A DNA stretch of 11,077 nucleotides, taken from Bacillota bacterium. Its GTDB lineage: Bacteria > Bacillota > Bacilli > Lactobacillales > Aerococcaceae. Position 1 is the stretch's first letter, and each line of letters begins with the position of its first letter. The position numbers were made by a program, and so were the translations under genes. Positions 1-7,115 of the stretch are shown here, piece after piece. The stretch is taken from positions 1 to 11,077 of the forward strand of contig JAEZWY010000012.1 in the NCBI GenBank assembly GCA_023442905.1, written 5' to 3'. The notes under the pieces are model-generated. The model made no database searches. It was given only the letters and a program-made list of their open reading frames with translations, and was not told the origin of the DNA.

Positions 1-1016
1 TTGCAGTAGATGCAATGGGTGGCGATAACGCGCCTAAAGAAATCGTCTTGGGTGGCTTAAAAGCTGCAGCTGAACGTAAAGACGTCACCATCATGTTTTA
101 TGGAGATGAAGATGCGATCAAAGCAGAGATTGAAGGGCCTACACCTGAAAACGTGGAGATCATTCACGCAGCAGATAAGATCTTATCTGAAGATGATCCA
201 GTAAGAGCTGTACGTACAAAACGTGAATCATCAATGGTGATGGCAGCACGTGCAGTACGAAACGGTGAAGCAGATGCCTTGATTTCAGCAGGTAACACAG
301 GGGCCCTATTAACAGCAGGCTTACTAGTGGTTGGCCGAATGAAAGGTGTTGAGCGTCCAGCCTTAATGGCAGCTCTACCAAACTTAGCCAATATTGGAGA
401 CTCAGTATTATTAATTGACTGTGGTGCCAATGCGGAATCGAAAGCGTCATATTTAAATCAATATGCAGTCATGGCAACAGCTTATGCCCGTGCAGTCTTG
501 AAAAAAGCTGCACCTTCAGTTGGTTTATTAAATAACGGGACTGAAGACAATAAAGGGAATGACTTAACGAAAGAAGCCTTTGGTTTATTAAAAGCCAATG
601 ATCAGATTCACTTCACTGGTAATATCGAATCTCGTGAAATTTTAAACGGGGTAGCAGATATTGTTGTAGCCGATGGATTTACTGGAAATGCCGTATTAAA
701 ATCAGTGGAAGGAACAGCAGCTGCTGTAATGAAATTGGTTAAAAATGCGATTATGGACGGTGGAGTTGGCTCTAAACTTGGTGGTTTATTAATCAAAGGG
801 TCATTAAAAGATATGATGACTAAAATTGATTTAGATCAAGCAGGTGGCGGTATTTTATTTGGTGTTAAAGCACCAGTATTAAAAGCACATGGTTCTTCAA
901 ATGCGACGAGTGTCTTCCATACAATTTTACAAGCAGCGACAATTGTAGATGCAGGTATTATTGAGGAATTGGCCACAACATTTGAAAAAGAAATGGCTGC
1001 TAAGAAAGCAGAATAA
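1..1016 (+). CDS. plsX: Phosphate acyltransferase PlsX (5' end cut by window edge)
   Basis: PlsX transfers the acyl group from acyl-ACP to inorganic phosphate. The acyl-phosphate product is used by PlsY to start phosphatidic acid synthesis at the membrane. The reading frame is open from base 3 and gives AVDAMGGDNAP, the family's N-terminal signature. Family members usually begin with about three residues before this, so the start codon lies just outside the window and the ATG at base 15 is internal. Other family-like segments are ISAGNTGALL, LIDCGANAE, VADGFTGNAVLK and the C-terminal GSSNA. The expected full length is near 340 residues, normal for PlsX. acpP follows after 102 bp, and no fabD or fabG intervenes. 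Identification is from remembered family sequence and is very secure. Confidence 0.97.
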   Translation, partial: AVDAMGGDNAPKEIVLGGLKAAAERKDVTIMFYGDEDAIKAEIEGPTPENVEIIHAADKILSEDDPVRAVRTKRESSMVMAARAVRNGEADALISAGNTGALLTAGLLVVGRMKGVERPALMAALPNLANIGDSVLLIDCGANAESKASYLNQYAVMATAYARAVLKKAAPSVGLLNNGTEDNKGNDLTKEAFGLLKANDQIHFTGNIESREILNGVADIVVADGFTGNAVLKSVEGTAAAVMKLVKNAIMDGGVGSKLGGLLIKGSLKDMMTKIDLDQAGGGILFGVKAPVLKAHGSSNATSVFHTILQAATIVDAGIIEELATTFEKEMAAKKAE

Positions 1017-1023
1017 ATTTGCT

Positions 1024-1061
1024 GAAAGTGGGGGCTAGCTTGACCTATTTTCCCCCTTTTC
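1024..1061 (+). terminator. Weak GC hairpin between plsX and acpP
   Basis: GGGGG (1030-1034) can pair with CCCCC (1052-1056) across a 17-nt loop. The stem is extended by GAAA/TTTC (1024-1027, 1058-1061) past a small internal mismatch, and four T follow the C run. The loop is long and the T tract is part of the stem, so this is at best a leaky terminator or attenuator after plsX. Confidence 0.35.
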
Positions 1062-1118
1062 AAAAAATAAAAAGTTTTAGTTGATGTGTAACATAGGATT
1101 TTATTTAGGAGGATTTTC

Positions 1119-1358
1119 ATGGCAGAGAGTACAACTTTTGAACAAGTAGCGGCTTTAATTGTGGAACGTTTCGGTGTGGAGGCTTCTAGTGTGACGCCTG
1201 AGATGTCGTTTACTGATGATCTAGGTGCAGACTCGTTGGATGTTGTGGAATTGGTGATGGAATTGGAAGATAATTTCGGCATCCAGATTTCTGATGATGA
1301 TGTTGAAGAAATTAAAACTGTTGCGGATATTGTGAAGTATATCGATAGCCATAAGTAG
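1119..1358 (+). CDS. acpP: Acyl carrier protein
   Basis: This small acidic carrier holds growing fatty acyl chains on a 4'-phosphopantetheine arm in the cytosol and delivers them to FAS II enzymes and to PlsX/PlsY. The product has 79 residues, the usual length. The GADSLDVVELVMELED motif carries the modified serine at Ser39, in the DSL triad at the start of helix II. AGGAGG at 1107-1112 lies 6 nt before the ATG, a very strong site that fits a highly expressed protein. Its place between plsX and rnc matches the Firmicutes order, without fabD and fabG. A hairpin with a T-rich tail follows 22 bp after the stop and could uncouple its expression from rnc and smc. A paralogous ACP elsewhere in the genome cannot be excluded. 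Confidence 0.97.
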   Translation: MAESTTFEQVAALIVERFGVEASSVTPEMSFTDDLGADSLDVVELVMELEDNFGIQISDDDVEEIKTVADIVKYIDSHK

Positions 1359-1380
1359 GCGTATGATTCGATGTTTGAGG

Positions 1381-1414
1381 AGGCTGGCAGTTGGTTGTCC
1401 AGCCTTATTTTATT
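1381..1414 (+). terminator. Intrinsic-terminator-like hairpin between acpP and rnc
   Basis: AGGCTGG (1381-1387) and CCAGCCT (1399-1405) form a perfect 7-bp stem with an 11-nt loop, followed by TTATTTTATT (1405-1414). The T tract is interrupted by A, so partial termination is more likely than a full stop. It would keep abundant acpP mRNA separate from low-level rnc-smc mRNA. The stem seems too short to be a good RNase III cleavage site. Confidence 0.6.
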
Positions 1415-1423
1415 GAAAATGAA

Positions 1424-1432
1424 AAAGGAGGA
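1424..1432 (+). promoter_or_regulatory. Ribosome binding site fixing the rnc start
   Basis: AAAGGAGGA lies 7 nt before ATG 1439. An in-frame TTG at 1391 would add 16 residues, but it falls inside the loop of the preceding hairpin and lacks such a site. ATG 1439 is therefore preferred. Confidence 0.85.
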
Positions 1433-1438
1433 ATTTTC

Positions 1439-2134
1439 ATGGATTTGTCAGGTGTGAAGGCCTTGTTGGAAGACCAGTTTGATTTAAATATGCAAGATGA
1501 AACGCATTATGTTGAGGCGTTTACGCATTCTTCGTATGTGAATGAGAACCAAAAGTTAGCTTTAGAGGATAATGAGCGGATTGAGTTTTTAGGGGATGCG
1601 GTTTTAGAATTAGTGGTATCTAATTATTTATATCGGAATTATCCTGAGATGGATGAGGGACGGATGTCATCTTTACGTGCTTTAATTGTTCGCGAGGAGT
1701 CATTGGCCAAACGTTGTGTTGAGTGTGGTTTTGACCAGTTCGTACGTTTGGGTAATGGTGAGGAAGTGAGTAATGGTCGCAAGCGCCCATCTTTATTATG
1801 TGATTTGTTTGAGTCGGTTCTAGGTGCGATTTATCTTGATCTTGGGTTAGATGCGATAGAGCATTTGATGTCCCTAACCATTTATCCTAAGATCAAGAAT
1901 GGCGAGTTTACGCGTTTATCTGATGCGAAAACGGCTTTACAGGAAGAGTTACAAAAAGAAGGTGCGATTCAGTTGGCCTATGAACTTGAGAGTGAATCTG
2001 GTCCAGCGCACAGTAAAGAGTTTCATGTAGCCGTTCGTTTATATGATGAAATCATCGGACGAGGTGTGGGCCATTCTAAGAAGGCGGCGGAACAAGCTGC
2101 TGCGGCCAATGCTTTAGAGTTGTTGAAAAAATAG
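1439..2134 (+). CDS. rnc: Ribonuclease III
   Basis: RNase III cleaves double-stranded RNA in rRNA precursors, mRNAs and antisense duplexes, acting as a homodimer with Mg2+. The product has 231 residues, normal for the family. The signature NERIEFLGDAVL spans residues 45-56. Acidic residues corresponding to the E. coli catalytic set are Glu46, Glu49, Asp53, Glu73 (in DEG), Asp122 and Glu125 (in DLFESVLGA). Residues from about 160 to 231 form the dsRNA-binding domain, with the GPAHSKEF loop and a lysine- and alanine-rich last helix (HSKKAAEQAAAANAL). The start is set by a strong AAAGGAGGA site. smc begins 20 bp after its stop, so the two are very likely cotranscribed, as in Bacillus. No key residue is missing. 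Confidence 0.97.
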   Translation: MDLSGVKALLEDQFDLNMQDETHYVEAFTHSSYVNENQKLALEDNERIEFLGDAVLELVVSNYLYRNYPEMDEGRMSSLRALIVREESLAKRCVECGFDQFVRLGNGEEVSNGRKRPSLLCDLFESVLGAIYLDLGLDAIEHLMSLTIYPKIKNGEFTRLSDAKTALQEELQKEGAIQLAYELESESGPAHSKEFHVAVRLYDEIIGRGVGHSKKAAEQAAAANALELLKK

Positions 2135-2154
2135 TGGGAGAAAGGAATTAGCCT

Positions 2155-5100
2155 GTGTACCTAAAAACAGTTGAAATGGTCGGCTTTAAGAGTTTTGCGG
2201 ATAAGACGACAATCGAATTTGATAATGGGTTTACAGCTATTGTAGGACCAAACGGCTCAGGGAAGTCGAACATTACAGAAGCCATTAAGTGGGTTTTGGG
2301 GGAGCAATCTGCCAAGTCCTTGCGTGGGTCAAAGATGTCTGACGTCATTTTTGCTGGAGCTGAAGATCGTCGTAAGGGGCAGTACGCCCAAGTAACCCTA
2401 ACTTTTGACAACAGTGACCGTTCTTTAGATTTTGATACGGATGAAGTAGCTGTTAGCCGTCGCTATACAGCGGCAGGGGATTCTGAATACTTGATTAACC
2501 GCCGTCCATGTCGCTTGCGTGATATCACGGAATTGATGATGGATACGGGGATTGGCCGGGATTCTTTTTCAATTATTTCTCAAGGTAAAGTGGAGCAGAT
2601 TTTCACCCAGAAACCTGAGGATAGACGGGGGATTTTTGAAGAAGCTGCTGGGGTCATGAAGTATAAGTCGCGTAAGCATGAAGCTGAACGGAAGTTGAAA
2701 CATACTGAAGAGAACTTGCACCGGATTTATGATATTTTATCGGAAATTTCTGACCGAATTGAGCCTCTAGAAGCACAGAAAAATGCGGCTTTACACTACA
2801 AGGAATCAAAGGCTGAATTATCTGAAATTGAGATTGCTTTAACGGCAGTTCAGATTGAAACCTTAAATGAACAATGGCAAGTTGCGAAGAATGATATCTT
2901 GGCTTACGGTGAGGATATCAATAAACGCCGGTCTGCTTTAACCGAAACGCAAGCTTTCCTTGCTGAATATAAAGGTAAAGCTAGTGAAGCAGATGAGTCT
3001 GTTAACAAATTGCAAGAGCAGTATGTTGATTTGGTAAAAAATGCTGAGCAATTACAAGCTAAAATTCAAGTTCACCACCAAAAAGTCCTTTTCAAGGAAA
3101 ATAACCAAGCCAACCAAGCTGAAAATCTTGATAGTTTGAAGGCAGCGGTGAAAGACTTTAAAGCTTCTATTATTCAATTAAAAGCCCAATTAAGGGATAT
3201 GGAAAAAGATATCGCAGAAAAAACGACTAACCGCGATAGTTTACTGTCTGATCTTGAAGACCTTTCAGATGATTCTGAAGCGGCAGTTCAAGCTAAACGG
3301 ACCGAATATATTACAGCCTTGCAAAAGCAATCTAGCTTACAAAATGACTTGAGTCAGCTGGAAAAAGATATGGCTAATGAAGCGGCTTCAGTGGAAAAAG
3401 ACCAGTCAGACCGGTCGGAAAAAGAGGCGACTTTAGCTGACTTGAAAGACCAACTAGCTAAGGCTGAAGCGGATAAGGCAAGTCTGGGTCAAGAGATTGA
3501 AGCCTTACTTAGCCAATATCAAGCTAAAGACCAAGAGGTAAAAGCCAAGCAAGATGAAGCTTATCGAGCTAATCAAGAAATGAACCAAGCGAATCAACGG
3601 TTAATGCAGGCTACTGCCCGCAAAGAGTCGCTAGAAGATTTGGACCGCGATCATGCTGGTTTCTACCAAGGGGTTAAGGCCGCTTTAGACCTATCAGATA
3701 AAATTCAGGGCGTCCACGGGGCAGTTGCGCAATTGCTCCGCGTACCAGATACTTATACTGGAGCCGTTGAAACGGCACTTGCTGGCGCTATGCAGAATAT
3801 TGTTACCCAAAATGGTCAGGTAGCCAGTCAATTAATTGGTGAATTGAAACGGCAACGTGCAGGGCGGGCAACTTTCCTACCCCTTGATGTGATTAAAGGC
3901 CGGTCAGTGAATCCCAGTGACTTGAATAAAATCCAGTCAATGCCTGGCTTCATCGGTGTGATGGTTGATTTAGTCGACTTTGATAGCCAATACCAACAAA
4001 TTATGGCCAATTTAATGGGGAATGTCATTGTCGCCGACAATCTTGATAATGCCCGTGCAATTGCGAAAACATTGTATTCTCGCTACCGGATTGTGACCCT
4101 AGAATCAGATGTCATTAACGCTGGTGGGTCAATGACTGGTGGGGCGACGAAACGAAATAACAATGCTGGTTTATTATCTCGGAAAACAGATATCGACCAT
4201 TTAAGTCAGGAAATTAAAACCTTGACCGCGACTGTAACCAACTTGCAAGAAACAATGCACCAAGCGTCACAAGTATCTGAAGAGATGGTGAAAGAGCTTG
4301 AAACAATCAAGGCCCAAGGAGACGAAGCGCGCTTTAGTGAACGGACTTTAACGAATCAAATTGACCAATTAACCGGACAAATTGCTGACCTAACTGAGGC
4401 TTTAAAAACCGGTGAAAGCCTGCAAGCTTCTGCTTCAAAAACGAAGGCTAAACAAGAGAAAGCCAAAGCTAAGTTAGAAGCGGATTTAAAAGTTGTTGAC
4501 GATCAAGTAGATCAATTGAAAAATCTGATTGAGGATATGAACTTGTCAGCTACTGATAAGGCTGAAAAACGGACGCAATTGCAAGGGCAATTGCAGGCTG
4601 CTGAAACAGATTTAGCGGTCTTAAAATCGCAATATAGCCAAGTAGAAAGTCAGTTAACAGGTCAAGAAGCTGAATTGGCAGCAAAAGAAAATCAGGTAAG
4701 CCAAGTAGAAGCGGAACTTAAGTTGATGCGGGAAGCTATTTTATCTAATTCTGAAACCTCCGGAACCTTAGAAGCTGATTATCAAGCAGCTGTGAAGGCA
4801 CAAAAAGACTGTGAAGCTGAACTGAAAACAATGCGAAAGGTCCGCAATGAGGCGCAAAATAAGGCCGATGCCCTAGACCAAGAAGTTCAAGAGATGAATA
4901 GTCATCTTCAAGACTTACTTGAAAAGCAAGCTAAGGTGGAAGCAACAGCTTCTCGTTATGAAGTGTCGATTGATAATCATTTAACCCACCTTCGGGAAGA
5001 ATATGGTTTGACCTTTGAACGGGCAAGAGCGACGTCAGAATTAACCATGTCCATGGAATCAGCATCCTTAAAAGTTCGTCAGTTGAAAAAGGAAATAGAG

Positions 5101-5673
5101 CAGATTGGACCAGTCAATTTAGCCGCTATTGATGAGTTTGAAGAAGTAAATGAACGGTTTATCTTTATGCAAAAGCAACGGGATGACGTGTTAGCGGCTA
5201 AAGAAAAACTTTATCAAACAATTTCTGAGATGGATGAAGAGGTGGCTGAACGATTTGAACAAGCCTTTATCGCTATACGGGATGCTTTTGAGGGTATCTT
5301 CCCTAAATTATTTGGTGGAGGCCGGGCGAGTCTGAAATTGACGAGACCAGATAATCTATTAGAATCAGGAATTGACATTGAAGCCCAACCACCTGGCAAG
5401 CGACTTCAACACTTGTCATTGTTATCAGGTGGGGAGAAAGCCTTGACTGCGATTGCCTTGTTGTTTGCGATTTTAGATGTGAAAACTGTGCCATTCTCTA
5501 TCTTAGATGAGGTGGAAGCGGCACTTGATGAAGCCAATGTCGCTCGTTACGGTCGGTTTTTACGTGAATTTGCAGATAAAACGCAATTTATTGTGATTAC
5601 CCACCGTAAAGGGACAATGGAGTCAGCAAATATCTTGTACGGGGTGACCATGCAGGATTCTGGTGTGTCTTAA
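2155..5673 (+). CDS. smc: Chromosome segregation protein SMC, C-terminal tail lost to a stop codon
   Basis: SMC dimerises through its hinge and, with ScpA and ScpB, uses ATP to load on and compact the chromosome. The product has 1172 residues. Walker A GPNGSGKSN is at 31-39 and the Q-loop region FSIISQGKVEQIF follows near 140. Long Glu/Lys/Gln/Ala coiled coils run from about 165 to 500 and 680 to 1000. The hinge is at about 502-675, including GGSMTGG near 657. Signature LSGGE is at 1090-1094 and Walker B ILDEVEAALDE at 1116-1126. The GTG start at 2155 gives MYLKTVEMVGFKSF, the family N-terminus, with AAAGGA 8 nt upstream. Translation ends at GVS where homologues continue with GVSK and a short Val/Arg/Leu/Glu strand. 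That tail is still encoded in frame after the TAA (5671-5673). The head motifs are intact, so the protein may still work. Confidence 0.96.
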   Translation: MYLKTVEMVGFKSFADKTTIEFDNGFTAIVGPNGSGKSNITEAIKWVLGEQSAKSLRGSKMSDVIFAGAEDRRKGQYAQVTLTFDNSDRSLDFDTDEVAVSRRYTAAGDSEYLINRRPCRLRDITELMMDTGIGRDSFSIISQGKVEQIFTQKPEDRRGIFEEAAGVMKYKSRKHEAERKLKHTEENLHRIYDILSEISDRIEPLEAQKNAALHYKESKAELSEIEIALTAVQIETLNEQWQVAKNDILAYGEDINKRRSALTETQAFLAEYKGKASEADESVNKLQEQYVDLVKNAEQLQAKIQVHHQKVLFKENNQANQAENLDSLKAAVKDFKASIIQLKAQLRDMEKDIAEKTTNRDSLLSDLEDLSDDSEAAVQAKRTEYITALQKQSSLQNDLSQLEKDMANEAASVEKDQSDRSEKEATLADLKDQLAKAEADKASLGQEIEALLSQYQAKDQEVKAKQDEAYRANQEMNQANQRLMQATARKESLEDLDRDHAGFYQGVKAALDLSDKIQGVHGAVAQLLRVPDTYTGAVETALAGAMQNIVTQNGQVASQLIGELKRQRAGRATFLPLDVIKGRSVNPSDLNKIQSMPGFIGVMVDLVDFDSQYQQIMANLMGNVIVADNLDNARAIAKTLYSRYRIVTLESDVINAGGSMTGGATKRNNNAGLLSRKTDIDHLSQEIKTLTATVTNLQETMHQASQVSEEMVKELETIKAQGDEARFSERTLTNQIDQLTGQIADLTEALKTGESLQASASKTKAKQEKAKAKLEADLKVVDDQVDQLKNLIEDMNLSATDKAEKRTQLQGQLQAAETDLAVLKSQYSQVESQLTGQEAELAAKENQVSQVEAELKLMREAILSNSETSGTLEADYQAAVKAQKDCEAELKTMRKVRNEAQNKADALDQEVQEMNSHLQDLLEKQAKVEATASRYEVSIDNHLTHLREEYGLTFERARATSELTMSMESASLKVRQLKKEIEQIGPVNLAAIDEFEEVNERFIFMQKQRDDVLAAKEKLYQTISEMDEEVAERFEQAFIAIRDAFEGIFPKLFGGGRASLKLTRPDNLLESGIDIEAQPPGKRLQHLSLLSGGEKALTAIALLFAILDVKTVPFSILDEVEAALDEANVARYGRFLREFADKTQFIVITHRKGTMESANILYGVTMQDSGVS

Positions 5674-5721
5674 TTAGCGGCTGTTCGTTTAGAAGAATTT
5701 GATGAGAGATTACTAGAATAA
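5674..5721 (+). pseudogene. Untranslated in-frame remnant of the SMC C-terminal tail
   Basis: Continuing the smc frame past TAA 5671-5673 gives 15 sense codons, LAAVRLEEFDERLLE, then TAA at 5719-5721. The family usually has GVSK followed by a hydrophobic/basic strand ending in LEE, so the sequence resumes exactly one codon after the stop. A single A-to-T change (Lys AAA to TAA) would explain it. With Lys restored the protein would have 1188 residues, close to the roughly 1186 of Bacillus SMC. The family comparison is from memory. Confidence 0.75.
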
Positions 5722-5814
5722 TCAAATTAAAAAGGAATTATTCGTTTTTTATGGGGAAATGTGGCAAAATGTAAGTAATTTAGTAAAAATATTGAACAGA
5801 AATATGAGGGCATT

Positions 5815-6636
5815 ATGATTGAATTAATTGCAATTGATTTAGATGGCACTTTGTTACGGAATGATAAGACGATTAGTGAGGGTAACCGCGCAATGGTCCG
5901 CAAGGCGATTGATAACGGTGTGGATGTCGCAATTTGTACTGGGCGCCCACTTGAAGCAATTCAAAAATTCTTGGATACTTTGGGTACCAATACTGCTGAC
6001 CACTATTCAATTACTTATAACGGTGGATTAGTTGTTCAAAATAAGACTGGTAAGGTGGCTAGCCAAGTGACCATGTCTATGGCGGATGCTAAACGGTTAT
6101 ATGACGTGATGGCATCTTTAGAATTGCCACTTGAAGCGGTATTAATTGATGCAGTTTACCAATTCCCATTCCCTGAAAATCATCTGGGTCTCTACCAAGA
6201 AACGATGAACTTCTTACCGTTTAAACAATTTGATATGGACAATTTAGATCCAGAAACGGCTATTTTTAAAGTAGTTGTGAATACAGAAACTGATCATTTA
6301 ATAAGTGTAATTGATCAAATTCCGAACTGGGTGTTTGAAGATTTTGAAGTGATGCGTAGTCATCCTTTCCAATTAGAAATCATGCCTAAAGGGATTGATA
6401 AAGGTGCTGGTGTGAGTCATTTAGCTGATATTTTAGAATTAACTAAAGACCAAGTGATGGTAATTGGTGACGAGGAAAATGACTTAGCTATGCTTAAGTG
6501 GGCCGGTACATCTGTGGTGATGGAAAATGGTCGATCAGATGTAAAAGAGTTTGCTGACTACATCACAGACTCGAATGAAAATGACGGTGTTGCTAAAGCA
6601 ATTGACCATTTTGTTTTCTTTGAAGCAGATAACTAA
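5815..6636 (+). CDS. Cof-type HAD-IIB family phosphatase
   Basis: This is a cytosolic haloacid-dehalogenase-fold phosphatase of the Cof/YidA group, which typically acts on sugar phosphates or similar small phosphorylated metabolites. The substrate cannot be read from sequence. The product has 273 residues, typical for the group. Motif I DLDGTLL holds nucleophile Asp8 and acid/base Asp10. Motif II is Thr42 in CTGRP, motif III is Lys196 in PKGIDKG, and motif IV is GDEENDLAML (218-227) with the Mg2+ ligands. The C2-type cap lies between about residues 85 and 185. GAGGG at 5806-5810 is only 4 nt from the ATG. It stands 141 bp after smc and 479 bp before ftsY, so it may have its own transcription unit. 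All four motifs are intact. Confidence 0.9.
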   Translation: MIELIAIDLDGTLLRNDKTISEGNRAMVRKAIDNGVDVAICTGRPLEAIQKFLDTLGTNTADHYSITYNGGLVVQNKTGKVASQVTMSMADAKRLYDVMASLELPLEAVLIDAVYQFPFPENHLGLYQETMNFLPFKQFDMDNLDPETAIFKVVVNTETDHLISVIDQIPNWVFEDFEVMRSHPFQLEIMPKGIDKGAGVSHLADILELTKDQVMVIGDEENDLAMLKWAGTSVVMENGRSDVKEFADYITDSNENDGVAKAIDHFVFFEADN

Positions 6637-6653
6637 AACTAAGATACAAGAAG

Positions 6654-6681
6654 TTCAGACATTAAGAGAAGATGTTATAAG
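6654..6681 (+). promoter_or_regulatory. Possible extended -10 promoter before the structured element
   Basis: TTCAGA (6654-6659, four of six matches to TTGACA) is followed after 16 nt by TATAAG (6676-6681). TG at 6673-6674 sits in the extended -10 position. A transcript would begin near 6688, about seven bases before the left arm of the inverted repeat. Prediction by eye only. Confidence 0.35.
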
Positions 6682-6694
6682 CCTTCGGTTTACA

Positions 6695-6842
6695 CTTTTC
6701 CTATCATTGCCTTAAATGCAGTGGGATCGGAATTAGCCAAGGTCTAATTCCTTGTCTGACGATTCATTCTGTAAGGAATAAATTCCAAACAGAATGATAT
6801 GAGTCAGTCATCCTTTTTCACTGCGAAGGCATGCTAGGAAAG
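6695..6842. repeat. Large imperfect inverted repeat folding as a three-way junction (candidate structured RNA or dispersed element)
   Basis: The closing stem pairs 6695-6703 with 6835-6842, 6705-6713 with 6826-6833, GCAGTG 6718-6723 with CACTGC 6819-6824, and GGAT 6724-6727 with ATCC 6810-6813. Small bulges and a five-T bulge interrupt it. Arm two is a perfect 8-bp hairpin, GGAATTAG 6729-6736 with CTAATTCC 6744-6751. Arm three stacks CTGAC 6756-6760 with GTCAG 6803-6807, CATTCTGT 6765-6772 with ACAGAATG 6789-6796, and GGAA/TTCC at its tip. About 50 base pairs in 148 nt is far beyond ordinary spacer DNA. No T tract follows on either strand. I do not recognise a known riboswitch. It could be a leader RNA, an independent ncRNA or a non-coding dispersed repeat. 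Confidence 0.6.
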
Positions 6843-6856
6843 TTCCAGCCTCATGC
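6829..6856 (+). repeat. Alternative hairpin overlapping the right arm of the large inverted repeat
   Basis: GCATG (6829-6833) can pair with CATGC (6852-6856), with inner pairs CT/AG and GGA/TCC around an AAGT loop. It uses bases 6829-6842, which the large closing stem also needs, so the two folds exclude each other. Confidence 0.45.
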
Positions 6857-7042
6857 TGAATATGGAAAATACTATTTAATACAATATATATTGAGTTAAT
6901 TAAATTTAAAATTTGTATCATAATGTCAACTTTGTCAAATAGCATTTGGTTCTTGAAAATCTATTTTAATATTTTTTCAGGGGATAATATTTAAAACAAT
7001 TTTAGTCAGGAAGACTACTATTACGATACGATATAAGTAGGT

Positions 7043-7069
7043 TTGTTGAAATATTATTTAACTTATAAT
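7043..7069 (+). promoter_or_regulatory. Probable ftsY promoter
   Basis: A perfect TATAAT at 7064-7069 is preceded by TTGTTG (7043-7048) with a 15-nt spacer, shorter than the 17-nt optimum. The predicted start near 7076 would give a leader of about 40 nt. It lies in an AT-rich stretch, so chance matches are possible. Confidence 0.45.
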
Positions 7070-7115
7070 TTTACGATGACATATGAGATTTTTATTTTAG
7101 TAAAGGAGTGATACG

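Larger units (their letters stand above)
6637..7115. other. Gene-free 479-bp gap before ftsY
   Basis: No credible coding region on either strand. The first part (about 6654-6860) contains a possible promoter and a large inverted-repeat structure, listed separately. The second part (about 6861-7110) is very AT-rich and holds the likely ftsY promoter and ribosome binding site. No clear intrinsic terminator follows the HAD gene. Confidence 0.8.

Noticed and set aside
836..1282. Minus-strand 148-residue open frame across plsX-acpP
   Set aside because: It is antisense to two clearly identified genes, has no ribosome site or family resemblance, and is a coding shadow.
1391..1438. RNase III starting at TTG 1391
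   Set aside because: The extra codons run through a terminator-like hairpin and the ribosome site. ATG 1439 has AAAGGAGGA at ideal spacing.
5696..5728. 8-bp inverted repeat AATTTGAT/ATCAAATT after smc as a terminator
   Set aside because: The stem is entirely AT-rich apart from one G-C pair, has a 17-nt loop and is followed by A rather than T. A nearby AAAAAG/TTTTT hairpin (5729-5749) has a G-G mismatch and is also weak.
6924..6937. Two minus-strand TTGACA boxes in tandem upstream of the structured element
   Set aside because: No acceptable -10 lies 16-18 nt from either; the best nearby TATGAT is only 10 nt from the first. Probably chance in AT-rich DNA.
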